From the NCBI RefSeq assembly GCF_002531755.2, contig NZ_CP034998.1:2480001-2544000 (forward strand): 64,000 nucleotides of DNA, written 5' to 3'. Positions 51,380 to 60,994 of the stretch are shown here, one piece after another (the first letter of the stretch is position 1; each line of letters starts with the position of its first letter). The notes beneath the pieces are model-generated. The model saw nothing but the letters and a program-made list of their open reading frames with translations. It was not told the origin of the DNA and did no database searches. A program made the translations under genes and the position numbers. The stretch comes from Rhizobium acidisoli. Lineage in GTDB: Bacteria; Pseudomonadota; Alphaproteobacteria; Rhizobiales; Rhizobiaceae.

Positions 51380-53061
51380 CGGACCACCCCTTTCGGCAGG
51401 CGTTTTGCCAGAAGCTCGAGCAGCAGCATCATGACGACGACCATGAGGACGACGAGCACCGAGAGCGCCGAAGCAAGGTCGGAACTGCCACTGTCGTCGA
51501 GATTGTAGATGGCCACACCGAGCGTCTGGGTGCCGGCCGACCAGAGAAGCGCTGAGATCGTCAGCTCGTTGCAGGCGATCAGGAAGACGAGGATGACCGA
51601 GGCGCCGGCGGCCGGCGCGATCAGCGGCACGATGATATCGAAAAGCCGGCGGAAGAAGCCGGCGCCGGAAAGCCGCGCCGCTTCCTCCAGCGCCGGGTCA
51701 AGCTGATGGAAAGCGCTGACCACGGGTTTCAGGCTGACCGCAAAGAAGGAGGAGAGGTAAGCGATCAGGATGATCCAGATCGTGCCGTAGAGCGAGATGT
51801 GCAGGAACGGGATGGGCGCCGCGAGGACCAGGATGAAGGAGACCGCCATGACGATGCCGGGCAGCGAATAGGGTATCTCGATCAGGCTGGACACGATGCG
51901 GGAAGCCGCATCTCTTCGCCGCGTCAGCGCATAGGCCGCAAGCACTGTCACCGTCAGGAGACAAAGGGCGGTAGCGGCGGCGAGCGACAGCGAATTGATA
52001 AAGGCGGTGCGCGTTACCGCCTGCCGGAACAGGATCTCCTGAAAGGCATGCAGCGACATGGTTTTGAAGGTGAGCGGCACGCCATAGGCCGGCACCAGCG
52101 CGCCGGCGACGAGCGCGAAGAAGGGCGCGGCCAGCATGAAAAACAGGATCGCCCAGAGAAGCGGCGTGAAGGCGAATCGCCAGGCGCCGAGCTCGAAGGC
52201 GGCACTCGCCCCCGACAGGCCGATGACACGATAATCGCGGCCGCGCAGCGCCCGATCCTGGATCATCAGCCCGGCGACCGAGATCATCGCGATAACAGCC
52301 GAGAGCACGGCGACATCGCCGAAGGTGCGGCTGGTGAAAGCGGAAAACTTGGTGAAGATGAGCGTCGGCAGCGTGAAGATCGAGGCCGGAATGCCGAGAA
52401 TGGCGGGAATGCCGAAATTGCCGGTGCAGGAGACGAAGGAGATCGCCGCCCCGGCAATGATGCCGGGCAGCGACAGCGGCAGGATGATGTCGCGGAACAC
52501 CCGCAGGCTGGAGGCGCCGGAAAGCCGCGCCGCCTCGACCCCGTCGCGCGGCAGCGTCATCAGCCCGGCCCGGAGCGCCAGATAGACCAGCGGCGCATGC
52601 TGCACACCATAAAGCAGCGCGATGCCGCCGACCGAATAGAGCGGCTGCGGCGAGCCAAGCGGCGGGGCGATGGAGAGCGCCTTCAACAGCGGGCTTGATG
52701 GCCCCGACATCTGCACCCAGGCCAGCGCCGTCACCTGCGGCGGGATCATCATCGGCAGCACGAAGAAGAAACTGAGCAGCCCTTTGCCACGAATATCGGT
52801 CAGCGTCAGCAGGAAGGCGAAGAGGCAGCCGATGACGAGCGAGATGATCGTGCCGAGAATTGCCGTGACGATGGTGTAATAGGTCGCCGACCAGAGCGAC
52901 GCGTCGCCGAGCACAGTCAGAACGCCGCCATTGGCGAAGGCCGCGATCCCGACCATGGCAAGGCGGGCGAGCGGCAGCACGCTGAGGATCAGGACGGTGA
53001 TGACGACAAAGGGAAACAGCCAGGCTGGCTGGCTGTTTCCGGTTCTGACATAGCCGTGCAT
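51367..53061 (-). CDS. ABC transporter permease, two-domain FbpB type
   Basis: A 564-residue fused permease with about 12 hydrophobic helices and two EAA loops: PRDGVEAARLSGASSLRVFRDI in the first half and LEEAARLSGAGFFRRLFDIIVP in the second. Fused permeases are usual in Fe3+ (FbpB) and 2-aminoethylphosphonate/thiamine importers. ATG at 53061 is 7 bp after the binding-protein stop. Confidence 0.93.
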   Translation of the reverse strand: MHGYVRTGNSQPAWLFPFVVITVLILSVLPLARLAMVGIAAFANGGVLTVLGDASLWSATYYTIVTAILGTIISLVIGCLFAFLLTLTDIRGKGLLSFFFVLPMMIPPQVTALAWVQMSGPSSPLLKALSIAPPLGSPQPLYSVGGIALLYGVQHAPLVYLALRAGLMTLPRDGVEAARLSGASSLRVFRDIILPLSLPGIIAGAAISFVSCTGNFGIPAILGIPASIFTLPTLIFTKFSAFTSRTFGDVAVLSAVIAMISVAGLMIQDRALRGRDYRVIGLSGASAAFELGAWRFAFTPLLWAILFFMLAAPFFALVAGALVPAYGVPLTFKTMSLHAFQEILFRQAVTRTAFINSLSLAAATALCLLTVTVLAAYALTRRRDAASRIVSSLIEIPYSLPGIVMAVSFILVLAAPIPFLHISLYGTIWIILIAYLSSFFAVSLKPVVSAFHQLDPALEEAARLSGAGFFRRLFDIIVPLIAPAAGASVILVFLIACNELTISALLWSAGTQTLGVAIYNLDDSGSSDLASALSVLVVLMVVVMMLLLELLAKRLPKGVVRWRN

Positions 53062-53068
53062 GGAAGGA

Positions 53069-54061
53069 TCAGTTCGAACCGTAGATACCCGAGAAGGTCT
53101 TCAGATCCTGATCGGTATTCTTGAGCGCATCTGCGGCCTTGATCGGCAGGACCTTGATGGTGTCGCGCGCCGGAAAACCTTCCGGCAGCTTCATGCCGTT
53201 GCGGGCCGGGATGTAGCCGAGCTTGAGAAAACCTTCCTGGCCTTTTTCGGAAAGCACGTAGTCGACGAACTTCTTGGCGGCATCGGCATTTTTGGTGCTG
53301 GCGAGGATCCCGACCGGCTCGGTGACGGCCGAAACGCCTTCGCTCGGGAAGACGAACTCGACCGGAGCGCCCTTGGCCTTCTCGCGGATCGGCAGATAGT
53401 CGACGACCATGCCGTAAGCCTTTTCTCCCGAGGCGATCGACTTCAGCACGGCGCCGTTGCCGCCGGCGGCGATCGCACCGTTTTCTGCGAGCGATTTGTA
53501 GAAGTCCCAGCCGAGGCCGGGAACGGCGGCAAGCGTCTGGGCATGGATGAGGGCAGCACCCGAAGCGAGCGGGCTCGGCATGGTGACGAGGCCCTTGGCT
53601 TCCGGCTTCGTCAGATCCTTCCAGCTCGCAGGCTTCATCGCCGCCGAGGTGTTGTACATGATGCCGGTGGTGATCAGCTTGGTCGAATAGTAATAGCCGT
53701 CGGCATCATAGAGCGCGGCATCGTACTGCGCGGCTTCCGGCGACTTATAGGCGAGCAGCTTGCCGTCTTCCTTGAGACGCTCCAGCGTCACCATATCGGC
53801 GATGAGGAGAAGATCGGCAACCGGGTTGCCGGCCTGGATCTCGGCCTGGAGCTTGGCCATGATCTTCGGCGTGCCGTCGCGCACCCAGTCGACCTTGATA
53901 TCGGGATTGGCGGCCATGAAGCCATCGACCGTCGCCTGCGCGTCTTCGTTCGGCTGGCTGGTGTAGAGAACGAGGTTTGCGGCAAGGGCCGGAACGGCAA
54001 GGAAGCTCGCGGCAAGAAGTGCAGCGGCGGAAACGATCGTTTTCATGTGAGGGATCCTCAT
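53069..54061 (-). CDS. ABC transporter substrate-binding protein, ferric-type
   Basis: A 330-residue periplasmic binding protein. Signal peptide around MKTIVSAAALLAASFLAVPALA; mature start ANLVLYTSQPNEDAQATVDGF, the typical first strand of FbpA/AEP-binding-like proteins. Tyr-rich YDADGYYYSTKLITTGIMYN may supply ligands. GGAGGGGAG before ATG at 54061 (MRIPHMKT...) decides the start; ATG at 54046 would also keep the signal peptide. The ion or compound transported is not settled: Fe3+, 2-aminoethylphosphonate and other small anions are options. Confidence 0.9.
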   Translation of the reverse strand: MRIPHMKTIVSAAALLAASFLAVPALAANLVLYTSQPNEDAQATVDGFMAANPDIKVDWVRDGTPKIMAKLQAEIQAGNPVADLLLIADMVTLERLKEDGKLLAYKSPEAAQYDAALYDADGYYYSTKLITTGIMYNTSAAMKPASWKDLTKPEAKGLVTMPSPLASGAALIHAQTLAAVPGLGWDFYKSLAENGAIAAGGNGAVLKSIASGEKAYGMVVDYLPIREKAKGAPVEFVFPSEGVSAVTEPVGILASTKNADAAKKFVDYVLSEKGQEGFLKLGYIPARNGMKLPEGFPARDTIKVLPIKAADALKNTDQDLKTFSGIYGSN

Positions 54062-54188
54062 TGCGGTCTCCCCTCCCTTATTGGGGATCGTTAACAGGGA
54101 TGTGACAGGTGCCGCCGCCGCTGGCCGCCGACAAGCCATCGCTGCAAACCCGGTCGATCGCGGCCTCGCATGCAGGCTCAAGCTTGCC

Positions 54189-54221
54189 AAAAACGGAGCC
54201 ACGGCACTTCAGCGCCGTGGC
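54189..54221 (-). terminator. Terminator after the alpha/beta hydrolase gene
   Basis: Minus-strand GCCACGGC-GCTGAAGT-GCCGTGGC, then TCCGTTTTT. An 8-bp stem with a slightly delayed T-tract, 12 bp past the stop. Confidence 0.7.
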
Positions 54222-54233
54222 CCTGATAGAACG

Positions 54234-55001
54234 TTACTTTGCCGCCTCTTCGATGAGGTCTGCCACCTTCTGCGGCTGCGAAACCATCACGACGTGGGAA
54301 GCGCCCTCGACCACGACGGTTCGCTTGGACCCTGCCCGTTCGGCCATGAAGGCAAGGGCTGCGGCCGGAATGTTCTTGTCGCCGGTGCCGTAGACGAACC
54401 ACGACGGCAGCTTCTTCCAGGCGGGCTCGCCCGACTTTTCGTTGAGAGCCCCGTCGGTGACCGGCCGTTGCGCCGCCGCCATCAGGGCAGCCTGTTCAGC
54501 CGGCACGTCGCTGGCGAACTGGTCATGGAACTTCGCCTGGTCGATATAAAGATCGACGCCGCCTCCGCTCAGTTTCACCGGCGCCGCAAGCGCAGCACCC
54601 AGCGTGCCGCCGGGAAACTTGCCGGCGAGATCGGCAACCGATTCCCCTGCATCAGGTGCGAAGGCCGCGACATAGACCAACGACTTGACGTTGTCGTGGC
54701 CGTTTGCGGCAGTCGAGATCACCTGCCCGCCATAGGAATGGCCGACGAGGACGACCGGGCCGGCGATGCTGGCGACCACATCGGAAACATAGGCGGCGTC
54801 ATTGGAAACGCTGCGCAGCGGGTTGGCAGCAGCCACGACCGGGAAGCCGTCCTTTCGCAGGATTTCGACGACGCCGTTCCAGCTGGAAGAATCGGCAAAG
54901 GCGCCGTGGACGAGGACGACGGTTGGCTTGGCCGTCTCGGCAACGGCAGTACCGGAAAGAAGCGCGCCCGCCAGGGCGACGACAGCAGCAAACTTGAACA
55001 T
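54234..55001 (-). CDS. Exported alpha/beta hydrolase
   Basis: A 255-residue esterase-like hydrolase with a signal peptide (KFAAVVALAGALLSGTAVA). LVHGAFADSSSW is the oxyanion strand-loop, GHSYGG carries the nucleophile Ser89, and EGASHVVMVSQP the catalytic His. Such periplasmic proteins of the MhpC/EstX-like type are often under MarR control; here the divergent gene is an OhrR-like MarR regulator and the shared intergenic region has an inverted element pair. Substrate unknown. Confidence 0.9.
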   Translation of the reverse strand: MFKFAAVVALAGALLSGTAVAETAKPTVVLVHGAFADSSSWNGVVEILRKDGFPVVAAANPLRSVSNDAAYVSDVVASIAGPVVLVGHSYGGQVISTAANGHDNVKSLVYVAAFAPDAGESVADLAGKFPGGTLGAALAAPVKLSGGGVDLYIDQAKFHDQFASDVPAEQAALMAAAQRPVTDGALNEKSGEPAWKKLPSWFVYGTGDKNIPAAALAFMAERAGSKRTVVVEGASHVVMVSQPQKVADLIEEAAK

Positions 55002-55107
55002 TGGTCATTTCCTTTCGTCGGTTGGGTTTGACTAAGATTCGTACCGGGAGGGCGATCACTCGTCTCCGCATCTCCCGACGCGGCAGGCCGCCCATATTCT
55101 CGATGAC

Positions 55108-55202
55108 ATATAATTTGTAAGCGATTTGTTTGTGTACGATCTAGATAGGCCAGAGAGCCCGCGACGTCAATAGCTTGCAAATAGATCGCGCACAAATTAT
55201 AT
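55108..55202. promoter_or_regulatory. Two inverted copies of an ATATAATTTGT-type operator
   Basis: ATATAATTTGT (55108-55118) and its exact complement ACAAATTATAT (55192-55202) are each followed inward by a related stretch (GCGAT-N3-TTTG in both), so about 25 bp align with five mismatches. One copy sits towards the hydrolase promoter, one just before the MarR gene. Likely MarR/OhrR-type binding sites controlling both directions. Confidence 0.7.
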
Positions 55203-55222
55203 TGAGGCCTAAGGAGAAGGTG

Positions 55223-55693
55223 ATGAAAAACGCCACACCAGATGATCTCACCGACGTGCCGAAGGTAGATGAAATGCTCTGCTTTTCAATCTATTCGGCA
55301 GGCCATGCCTTTAACCAGCTTTACCGCCCGCTACTCGACGAATTGGATCTCACCTATCCGCAGTTCCTGGTGATGACCGCATTATGGGCGCATAACGACC
55401 GCACGGTGAAGGATCTGGGCGAGACCCTGTTTCTCGACTCGAGCACCCTCACCCCGCTGTTGAAGCGGCTGGAGAAATCAGGCCTCGTCACCCGCAACCG
55501 AAATCCCGCCGATGAGCGCCAGGTCCTCCTGCGCCTGACGAAGGAGGGGCACGCCTTGAAGAGCCGTACCGCCCCAGTGTTCGACTGCATCGGAAAAGCC
55601 GTCGGTCTCGACGCCGCGACCGTCAACACGATTCGGGAAACGATCGCTTCCATCCGCGACAACATTCACAAGAAGAAAGAGGAAGAGACCTGA
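55223..55693 (+). CDS. MarR family regulator, OhrR-like
   Basis: A 156-residue MarR protein. The N-terminal Cys20 in EMLCFSIYSAGHAFNQLY matches the peroxide-sensing Cys of OhrR (LCFALYSA), and the following YRPLLDELDLTYPQFLVM carries the Tyr residues that contact it. Winged helix: VKDLGETLFLDSSTLTPLLKRLE, DERQVLLRLT. In OhrR, Cys oxidation by organic hydroperoxide releases DNA. The usual partner ohr is absent; the divergent gene is an exported hydrolase. AAGGAGAAGG before the ATG. Confidence 0.9.
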   Translation: MKNATPDDLTDVPKVDEMLCFSIYSAGHAFNQLYRPLLDELDLTYPQFLVMTALWAHNDRTVKDLGETLFLDSSTLTPLLKRLEKSGLVTRNRNPADERQVLLRLTKEGHALKSRTAPVFDCIGKAVGLDAATVNTIRETIASIRDNIHKKKEEET

Positions 55694-55923
55694 CGCGGCG
55701 CGTCATCGCTGCGCCCGACCGATTTCCGTCGACAAGCCGATGGCATATTGTACGATCAGTCTGCCGGCGCCCTGCCGCCGGACACGCGCGTCGACCGCGG
55801 CCGGCCCGGAAGATGCAGGCGCTCGAAATCTTGTCTAGCCTCACGCAGGCGTGAATACCCAGCCATTGCCGTTCCGCCGCGCTGAGGTACGTCAATCGTG
55901 TTTTCGATGAAGGAGGAATTTCA

Positions 55924-56982
55924 ATGGAATATCGTCTGCTCGGCCGTTCAGGCCTCAAAATTTCGACTTTGACCATGGGCACGATGACCTTCGGCGGCGT
56001 CGGCTGGGCAAAGACCGTGGGCGATCTCGGCGTCGCCGAGGCAAGGAAGATGATCGATATCTGCATCGATGCCGGCATCAACCTTATCGACACCGCCAAT
56101 GCCTATTCCAACGGCGAATGCGAAAACATCATCGGCGACGTGCTCTCCGGCAAGCGGCCGCAAGGCGTGCTGCTTGCCACCAAGGCCCGTTTCGGCATGG
56201 GTGACGGCCCGAACGACCAGGGACTGTCGCGCTACCATTTGATCCGGGAATGCGAAGCGAGCCTCAAACGCCTGAAGACCGATGTCATCGACCTGTACCA
56301 GGTGCATGAATGGGACGGTCAGACGCCGCTCGAAGAGACGATGGAAGCCCTTGACACGCTGATCAAGCAGGGCAAGGTGCGTTACGTCGGCTGCTCGAAC
56401 TATTCCGGCTGGCACATCATGAAGGCGCTTGGCATCGCCAACGAGCACCGCTACCAGCGCTTCGTCAGCCAGCAGATCCACTATACGCTGGAAGCGCGCG
56501 ACGCCGAATACGAGCTGCTGCCGATTTCGATCGACCAGGGCCTCGGCGTGCTGGTCTGGAGCCCGCTTGCCGGCGGCCTGCTCTCCGGCAAACACCGCCG
56601 CAACCAGGCCGCTCCCGAAGGCACGCGGCAGTTCGCCGGCTGGACCGAACCGCCGATCCGTGACGAGAACCGCCTGTGGAACATCGTTGAGACGCTGGTC
56701 GGGATCGGGCAGGAGCGCGGCGTCTCGGCCGCACAAGTGGCGCTCGCCTGGCTGATCGGCCGCAAGGCGGTAACCTCGGTCATCATCGGCGGCCGCACAG
56801 AAGCCCAGTTCCGCGACAATATCGCTGCCGCCGAGCTGAAGCTGATGGATGAGGAGCGCAAGCGCCTCGACGCCGTCAGCCTGCCGCCGGTGATCTATCC
56901 TTATTGGCACCAGCTGAACACGGTGAGCGACAGGCTTGGTGAAGCCGATCTCGAACTGTTCGGCCCGCATCTTCAGCAATAG
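55924..56982 (+). CDS. Aldo/keto reductase
   Basis: A 352-residue NADPH-dependent AKR with a (beta/alpha)8 barrel. Catalytic tetrad residues Asp56 and Tyr61 (LIDTANAYSNGECE), Lys87 (LLATKARFG) and His128 (LYQVHEWDG) are present; NADP loops are suggested by LVWSPLAGGLLSGK and VIIGGRTEAQ. It resembles the YajO/Gsp69-like group. GGAGG before the ATG. Substrate unknown. No feature supported in the 230-bp gap upstream. Confidence 0.94.
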   Translation: MEYRLLGRSGLKISTLTMGTMTFGGVGWAKTVGDLGVAEARKMIDICIDAGINLIDTANAYSNGECENIIGDVLSGKRPQGVLLATKARFGMGDGPNDQGLSRYHLIRECEASLKRLKTDVIDLYQVHEWDGQTPLEETMEALDTLIKQGKVRYVGCSNYSGWHIMKALGIANEHRYQRFVSQQIHYTLEARDAEYELLPISIDQGLGVLVWSPLAGGLLSGKHRRNQAAPEGTRQFAGWTEPPIRDENRLWNIVETLVGIGQERGVSAAQVALAWLIGRKAVTSVIIGGRTEAQFRDNIAAAELKLMDEERKRLDAVSLPPVIYPYWHQLNTVSDRLGEADLELFGPHLQQ

Positions 56983-57082
56983 GCGATGACGAACCAGGCA
57001 TTGCACGGCGAAAGACAGGCGTCATAAAAGATGCACTTTCGCCGTGTTAGCGTAAGAGCCCGCTACTCCTGCGAGGTTCGCC

Positions 57083-58126
57083 ATGCTGAAGAATTACAAG
57101 GTCCTGAAGGGTACGGCGAGCGCACTCGCCCTTGACGACGACAACGATCCGCACATCGAGATCCGCATCGAGGCGAACGGTATCAGCTACCGCATCGCGC
57201 TCAACGTCCGCTCGAAGGAATCGCCGCACGACCTGCTCTACGCCAACATCGTCGATTTCAAGCACCCGGCGCTGACGGAAGCGCTCGAAGAGCTGCCGAT
57301 GGGCCTGACCGACATCCGCAAGGACCGTCCGGAGCTGGCGATCGATTATGTCCGCGGTGGGCTGATCGAACGCGAAGACATGAACGTCGCGCCCTTCCAG
57401 CTATCCGGTCCGAAGAACGACCTGCGTGATTTCATCGAGCCGATCGTCCAGGAACGCATTGCCGATTCCGACGTGCATTTCTACGCTTTCGGCGAGGCCT
57501 GGGGGCCGGAGAACAACAAGCCGGACCAATATTTCCATTTCGAGCCGGGCAACGGCATCCACGACATCCACATGAACCAGGGTGACGGCGGCAGCTTCAA
57601 GGCCACCAACGGGCCGAACCAGGATGGCGCGCTGCTCGTCCATTTCAACGATACCGACGAATGGGCGGCGATCTTCCTCTGCTTCCAGTCGCAGAACTGG
57701 AACACCGATGCGGCGACCGGCCATCCCGTCTCCGACGGCCGCGGCGGCCAGGGCCGCGGCGAAGGCACCCGCCGACCGCAGCCGATCGTCGCCTCGTCGC
57801 TGCGCATCATCGCCGCGCTGATCAACCCGGTCAACGGCGCAGGCGGCACGGAAGCCGAAACTGTGACGATCATCAACCGCTCCGACATGTCGGCATCGCT
57901 CGACGGCTGGAAGCTGGAGGACGAAAACGGCAGGACCCAGACGCTGTCGGGAACGCTTGAGGCCGGCGAACTGCGCACCATAGCGCTCGATGCCAGGAGC
58001 GGCGGTCCCCAGCTTGCCAACAAAGGCGGCGACATCATCCTGCGCAATGCCGACGGCGCCGTGGCCGACCGTGTCGGCTACGGCAAGAGCGAAACGGCGA
58101 ACGAAGGCTGGACGACTATATTTTGA
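57083..58126 (+). CDS. DUF2278 protein with C-terminal lamin-tail domain
   Basis: A 347-residue protein. Residues about 1-220 match DUF2278/YukJ (MLKNYKVLKGTASALALDDD, PHDLLYANIVDFKHPAL, GIHDIHMNQGDGG); the C-terminal 100 residues are a lamin-tail-like Ig domain (SLRIIAALINPVNGAGGTEA, VTIINRSDMSASLDGWKLED, RVGYGKSETANEGWTTIF). No signal peptide is visible. The role of DUF2278 proteins is not established. Confidence 0.83.
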   Translation: MLKNYKVLKGTASALALDDDNDPHIEIRIEANGISYRIALNVRSKESPHDLLYANIVDFKHPALTEALEELPMGLTDIRKDRPELAIDYVRGGLIEREDMNVAPFQLSGPKNDLRDFIEPIVQERIADSDVHFYAFGEAWGPENNKPDQYFHFEPGNGIHDIHMNQGDGGSFKATNGPNQDGALLVHFNDTDEWAAIFLCFQSQNWNTDAATGHPVSDGRGGQGRGEGTRRPQPIVASSLRIIAALINPVNGAGGTEAETVTIINRSDMSASLDGWKLEDENGRTQTLSGTLEAGELRTIALDARSGGPQLANKGGDIILRNADGAVADRVGYGKSETANEGWTTIF

Positions 58127-58203
58127 TTGGTGTTCTGGCTGGCTGCCTGAGAAGCGTTCGCGATGGAGGGAAAGATAAACCGCCTACCCTTCCCTCTGCG
58201 AGG

Positions 58204-58268
58204 AGAGCGCGTGCCGTGTAGCCCCCTCATCTGCCTGCCGGCATCTTCTCCCCGCTGGGGAGAAGGGA
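58204..58268. repeat. ABC-like intergenic repeat
   Basis: CCCCCTCATCTGCCTGCCGG, then CATCTTCTCCCCGCTGGGGA GAAGGGA: inverted CTTCTCCCC/GGGGAGAAG with the CTGCCGGC motif also seen at 17991-18190. Non-coding element between convergent genes. Confidence 0.7.
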
Positions 58269-58300
58269 CTCGTGGCAACGCCTCCCCCTGCCTACAACAA

Positions 58301-59521
58301 TCACCCGCCGATCTCGGCCGAGATCAGCGCACCCAGGCGGCCGATGCCGTCCTCGATCATCTGCTCGTTGGCGCAGGAGAAGCTGACGCGGAAAGTATTG
58401 GCGCCGGAACCGTCGGCGAAGAAGGCCTTGCCGGGCACGAAGGCGACCTTTGCGGTTTCGAGCGATTTCGCCAATAGCTTGGCCCCGTCCATGCCTTCCG
58501 GCAGCGTGATCCAGATGAACATGCCGCCTTCCGGCTTCGTCCAGCTCGTGCCTTCGGGCATATAATTTTCGAGCGCTGCCAGCATGCAGTCGCGGCGCTT
58601 CATGTAGGCGGCCTTGATCTTGGCGACCTGCGCCTCAAAGCCCCGCTCGGCGACATCTGATATCGCCATCTGGTTGATCGTCGAGGAATGCAGGTCGGCG
58701 GCCTGCTTTATCAGCACCAGCTTGCGGATGACGGGGGCATTGGCGACGATGAAGCCGACACGAAGGCCGGGCGCCAGCGTCTTCGAGAAGCTGCCGCAGT
58801 AGATCGTGCGTGTAACGTTGATGTGGCCCTTTTCGGCGATTTCCAGCGCCAGGATCGGCGGGATCGGGTCGCCGTCGTAACGCAGCGACTGATAGGCAGC
58901 GTCTTCGATGACGGCGATGTCGAGCTCTTCGGCGAGCGCCAGCACCTTCCGGCGGCCATCGAGATCGACCGTTTCGCCGGTCGGATTGGAGAAGTCGGCG
59001 GAGAGATAGGCGAATTTCACCTTGCCGCCAGCTGCGGCTGCGGCCGCACGGTAGGAGTCCGGCGTCCGGTTGCCGTTCGGCGTCAGCTGGTCGTAGGCTG
59101 GCTCATAGGCGTTGAAGGCCTGCAGCGCGCCGAGATAGGTCGGCCAAGTCACCAGCGCGGTATCGTTCGGCGAGAGAAACAGCTTGCCGAGATAATCGAG
59201 GCCCTGCTGCGAGCCGGAGACGATGAAGACATTGTCGAGTTCGCAAGGGATGCCGAGATCGGCCATCTGCCCAACCAGCCATTCGCGCAGCGGCTTATAA
59301 CCTTCGCTGACCGAATATTGCAGCGCCGAATTGACGGCAGGGCCATCGAAGATGTCGGCATAGGCCTGCTTGAATTCCTGATCGGGAAACAGCGCCGGAT
59401 CCGGAATGCCGCCGGCAAAGGAAATGATATCGGGCCGGTCGAGAAGCTTCAGAAGCTCGCGGATCTCGGATGCGCGCATGCGCGACGAGCGCGACGCAAA
59501 CATGGTGTCCCAGTTCAGCAT
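58301..59521 (-). CDS. PLP-dependent aminotransferase (2-aminoadipate/MocR-like class I)
   Basis: A 406-residue fold-type I aminotransferase of the LysN/AatA-like group. IISFAGGIPDPALFP at the N-terminus, SGSQQGLDYLGKLFLSP, FSNPTGETV, IEDAAYQSLRYDG and YCGSFSKTLAPGLRVGF (PLP Lys) are present. Probably uses 2-oxoglutarate and an aromatic or aliphatic amino acid. ATG at 59521. Faces the ilvE-like gene across a 316-bp gap containing no gene I can support. Confidence 0.92.
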   Translation of the reverse strand: MLNWDTMFASRSSRMRASEIRELLKLLDRPDIISFAGGIPDPALFPDQEFKQAYADIFDGPAVNSALQYSVSEGYKPLREWLVGQMADLGIPCELDNVFIVSGSQQGLDYLGKLFLSPNDTALVTWPTYLGALQAFNAYEPAYDQLTPNGNRTPDSYRAAAAAAGGKVKFAYLSADFSNPTGETVDLDGRRKVLALAEELDIAVIEDAAYQSLRYDGDPIPPILALEIAEKGHINVTRTIYCGSFSKTLAPGLRVGFIVANAPVIRKLVLIKQAADLHSSTINQMAISDVAERGFEAQVAKIKAAYMKRRDCMLAALENYMPEGTSWTKPEGGMFIWITLPEGMDGAKLLAKSLETAKVAFVPGKAFFADGSGANTFRVSFSCANEQMIEDGIGRLGALISAEIGG

Positions 59522-59837
59522 GGGGTTTCCTCGTATTTTCTATTCCGGCAGGAGACCATGCCGGGAAATTTATGTCAACAATACTGACCTATTTTCTTGT
59601 CATGGTGACATGTTGGAATCTTATATTCAAAAGCCTTTGGATGGTCGGGATTCCACTTGATATAACCGCCATCCGACATTGAGGGCGCCCGGTTGCGAAT
59701 TTGCTGCTCGACGTCAGCCACATCAAGCGATTATTCCTCTGATCAAAGTCGAAACCGGCTGATTCAGACCCTTCCAAGACCAGCTCGGCGGCGGTAGTGT
59801 CGCCGCCACTATTCAATTTACTATCAAGGTGCCAGAA

Positions 59838-60938
59838 ATGACCGTGACGTCTGCCTCTCCTGAAATCAAAATCGAACTCCACAAGTCTCCCGTCCCGGAC
59901 GCCGATCGCATTCAGGCACTCGAGACGCCCGGCTTCGGCAAGCTCTTCACGGATCATATGGTCTTGGCACGATGGACGGCCGAGAAGGGCTGGCACGATG
60001 CAAAGGTTACGCCCAGGCGACCCCTGGAGCTCGATCCTGCGAGCGCCGTGCTGCATTATGCTCAGGAAATCTTCGAGGGCATGAAAGCCTACAAGGCGGA
60101 CGATGGCCGGATTCTGCTCTTTCGGCCTGAAGAGAACGCACGCCGCTTCGCGCAGTCGGCGACCCGCATGGCGATGCCTCCCGTGCCCGAAGACCTCTTC
60201 CTGAAGGCGGTCGAAGAACTGGTCCGTGTCGACAAGGCCTGGATTCCCACAGGCGACGCCAGCCTGTACCTTCGCCCCTTCATGTTCGCCAACGAGGCGT
60301 TTCTCGGCGTTCGTCCGGCTCAGGAATATGTCTTCTGCATCATCGCCTCTCCGGTCGGCGCCTACTTCAAGGGCGGCGCAAAGGCGGTTTCCCTTTGGGT
60401 CGAGACCGAATACACCCGTGCAGCCGCCGGCGGCACGGGTGCAGCAAAATGCGGCGGAAACTACGCAGCCAGCCTCGTGGCGCAAGCCGAGGCGACCAAA
60501 AAGGGTTGCGATCAGGTGGTCTTCCTGGACGCCGCAGAGCATCGTTGGGTCGAAGAACTCGGCGGCATGAACGTCTTCTTCGTGATGAACGATGGATCAG
60601 TGGTGACCCCGCCCCTTGGCGGCACGATCCTGCCGGGCATCACCCGGGCTTCCGTGATCGTGCTCGCCGAAGAAAGGGGCTTGCGCGTCGAGCAGCGCCC
60701 CTACTCGTTCGCGGAATGGCAAGACGACGCTGCCAGTGGCAGGCTCGTCGAAGCGTTCGCTTGCGGCACTGCCGCAGTTCTGGCGGGCATCGGCCTGGTT
60801 CGACATGCCGGCGGTGAGTTTCTGGTCGGAGACGGACAGACCGGCAAGTTGACCAGTGAATTGCGTCAACAGCTCGTCAGTCTGCAGAAGGGCGTAACGA
60901 ACGATGAGCACGGCTGGACGCGCCTCATCCCGACCTGA
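59838..60938 (+). CDS. ilvE: Branched-chain amino acid aminotransferase
   Basis: A 366-residue fold-type IV aminotransferase, catalysing the last step of Val/Leu/Ile synthesis or the first of their breakdown. TDHMVLARWTAEKGWHDAKV, GMKAYKADDGRILLFRPEEN, the catalytic Lys in TGAAKCGGNYAAS, and EELGGMNVFFV with FACGTAAVLAGIG are typical of the larger (BCAT/ eukaryote-like) IlvE group. ATG at 59838 follows AAGGTG; a GTG at 59829 is less likely. Confidence 0.93.
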   Translation: MTVTSASPEIKIELHKSPVPDADRIQALETPGFGKLFTDHMVLARWTAEKGWHDAKVTPRRPLELDPASAVLHYAQEIFEGMKAYKADDGRILLFRPEENARRFAQSATRMAMPPVPEDLFLKAVEELVRVDKAWIPTGDASLYLRPFMFANEAFLGVRPAQEYVFCIIASPVGAYFKGGAKAVSLWVETEYTRAAAGGTGAAKCGGNYAASLVAQAEATKKGCDQVVFLDAAEHRWVEELGGMNVFFVMNDGSVVTPPLGGTILPGITRASVIVLAEERGLRVEQRPYSFAEWQDDAASGRLVEAFACGTAAVLAGIGLVRHAGGEFLVGDGQTGKLTSELRQQLVSLQKGVTNDEHGWTRLIPT

Positions 60939-60994
60939 ACGTCGGACGTTCCAGGCGAACGGCGGCGTCAACACCGACAGGGGGCGCCGCATGG

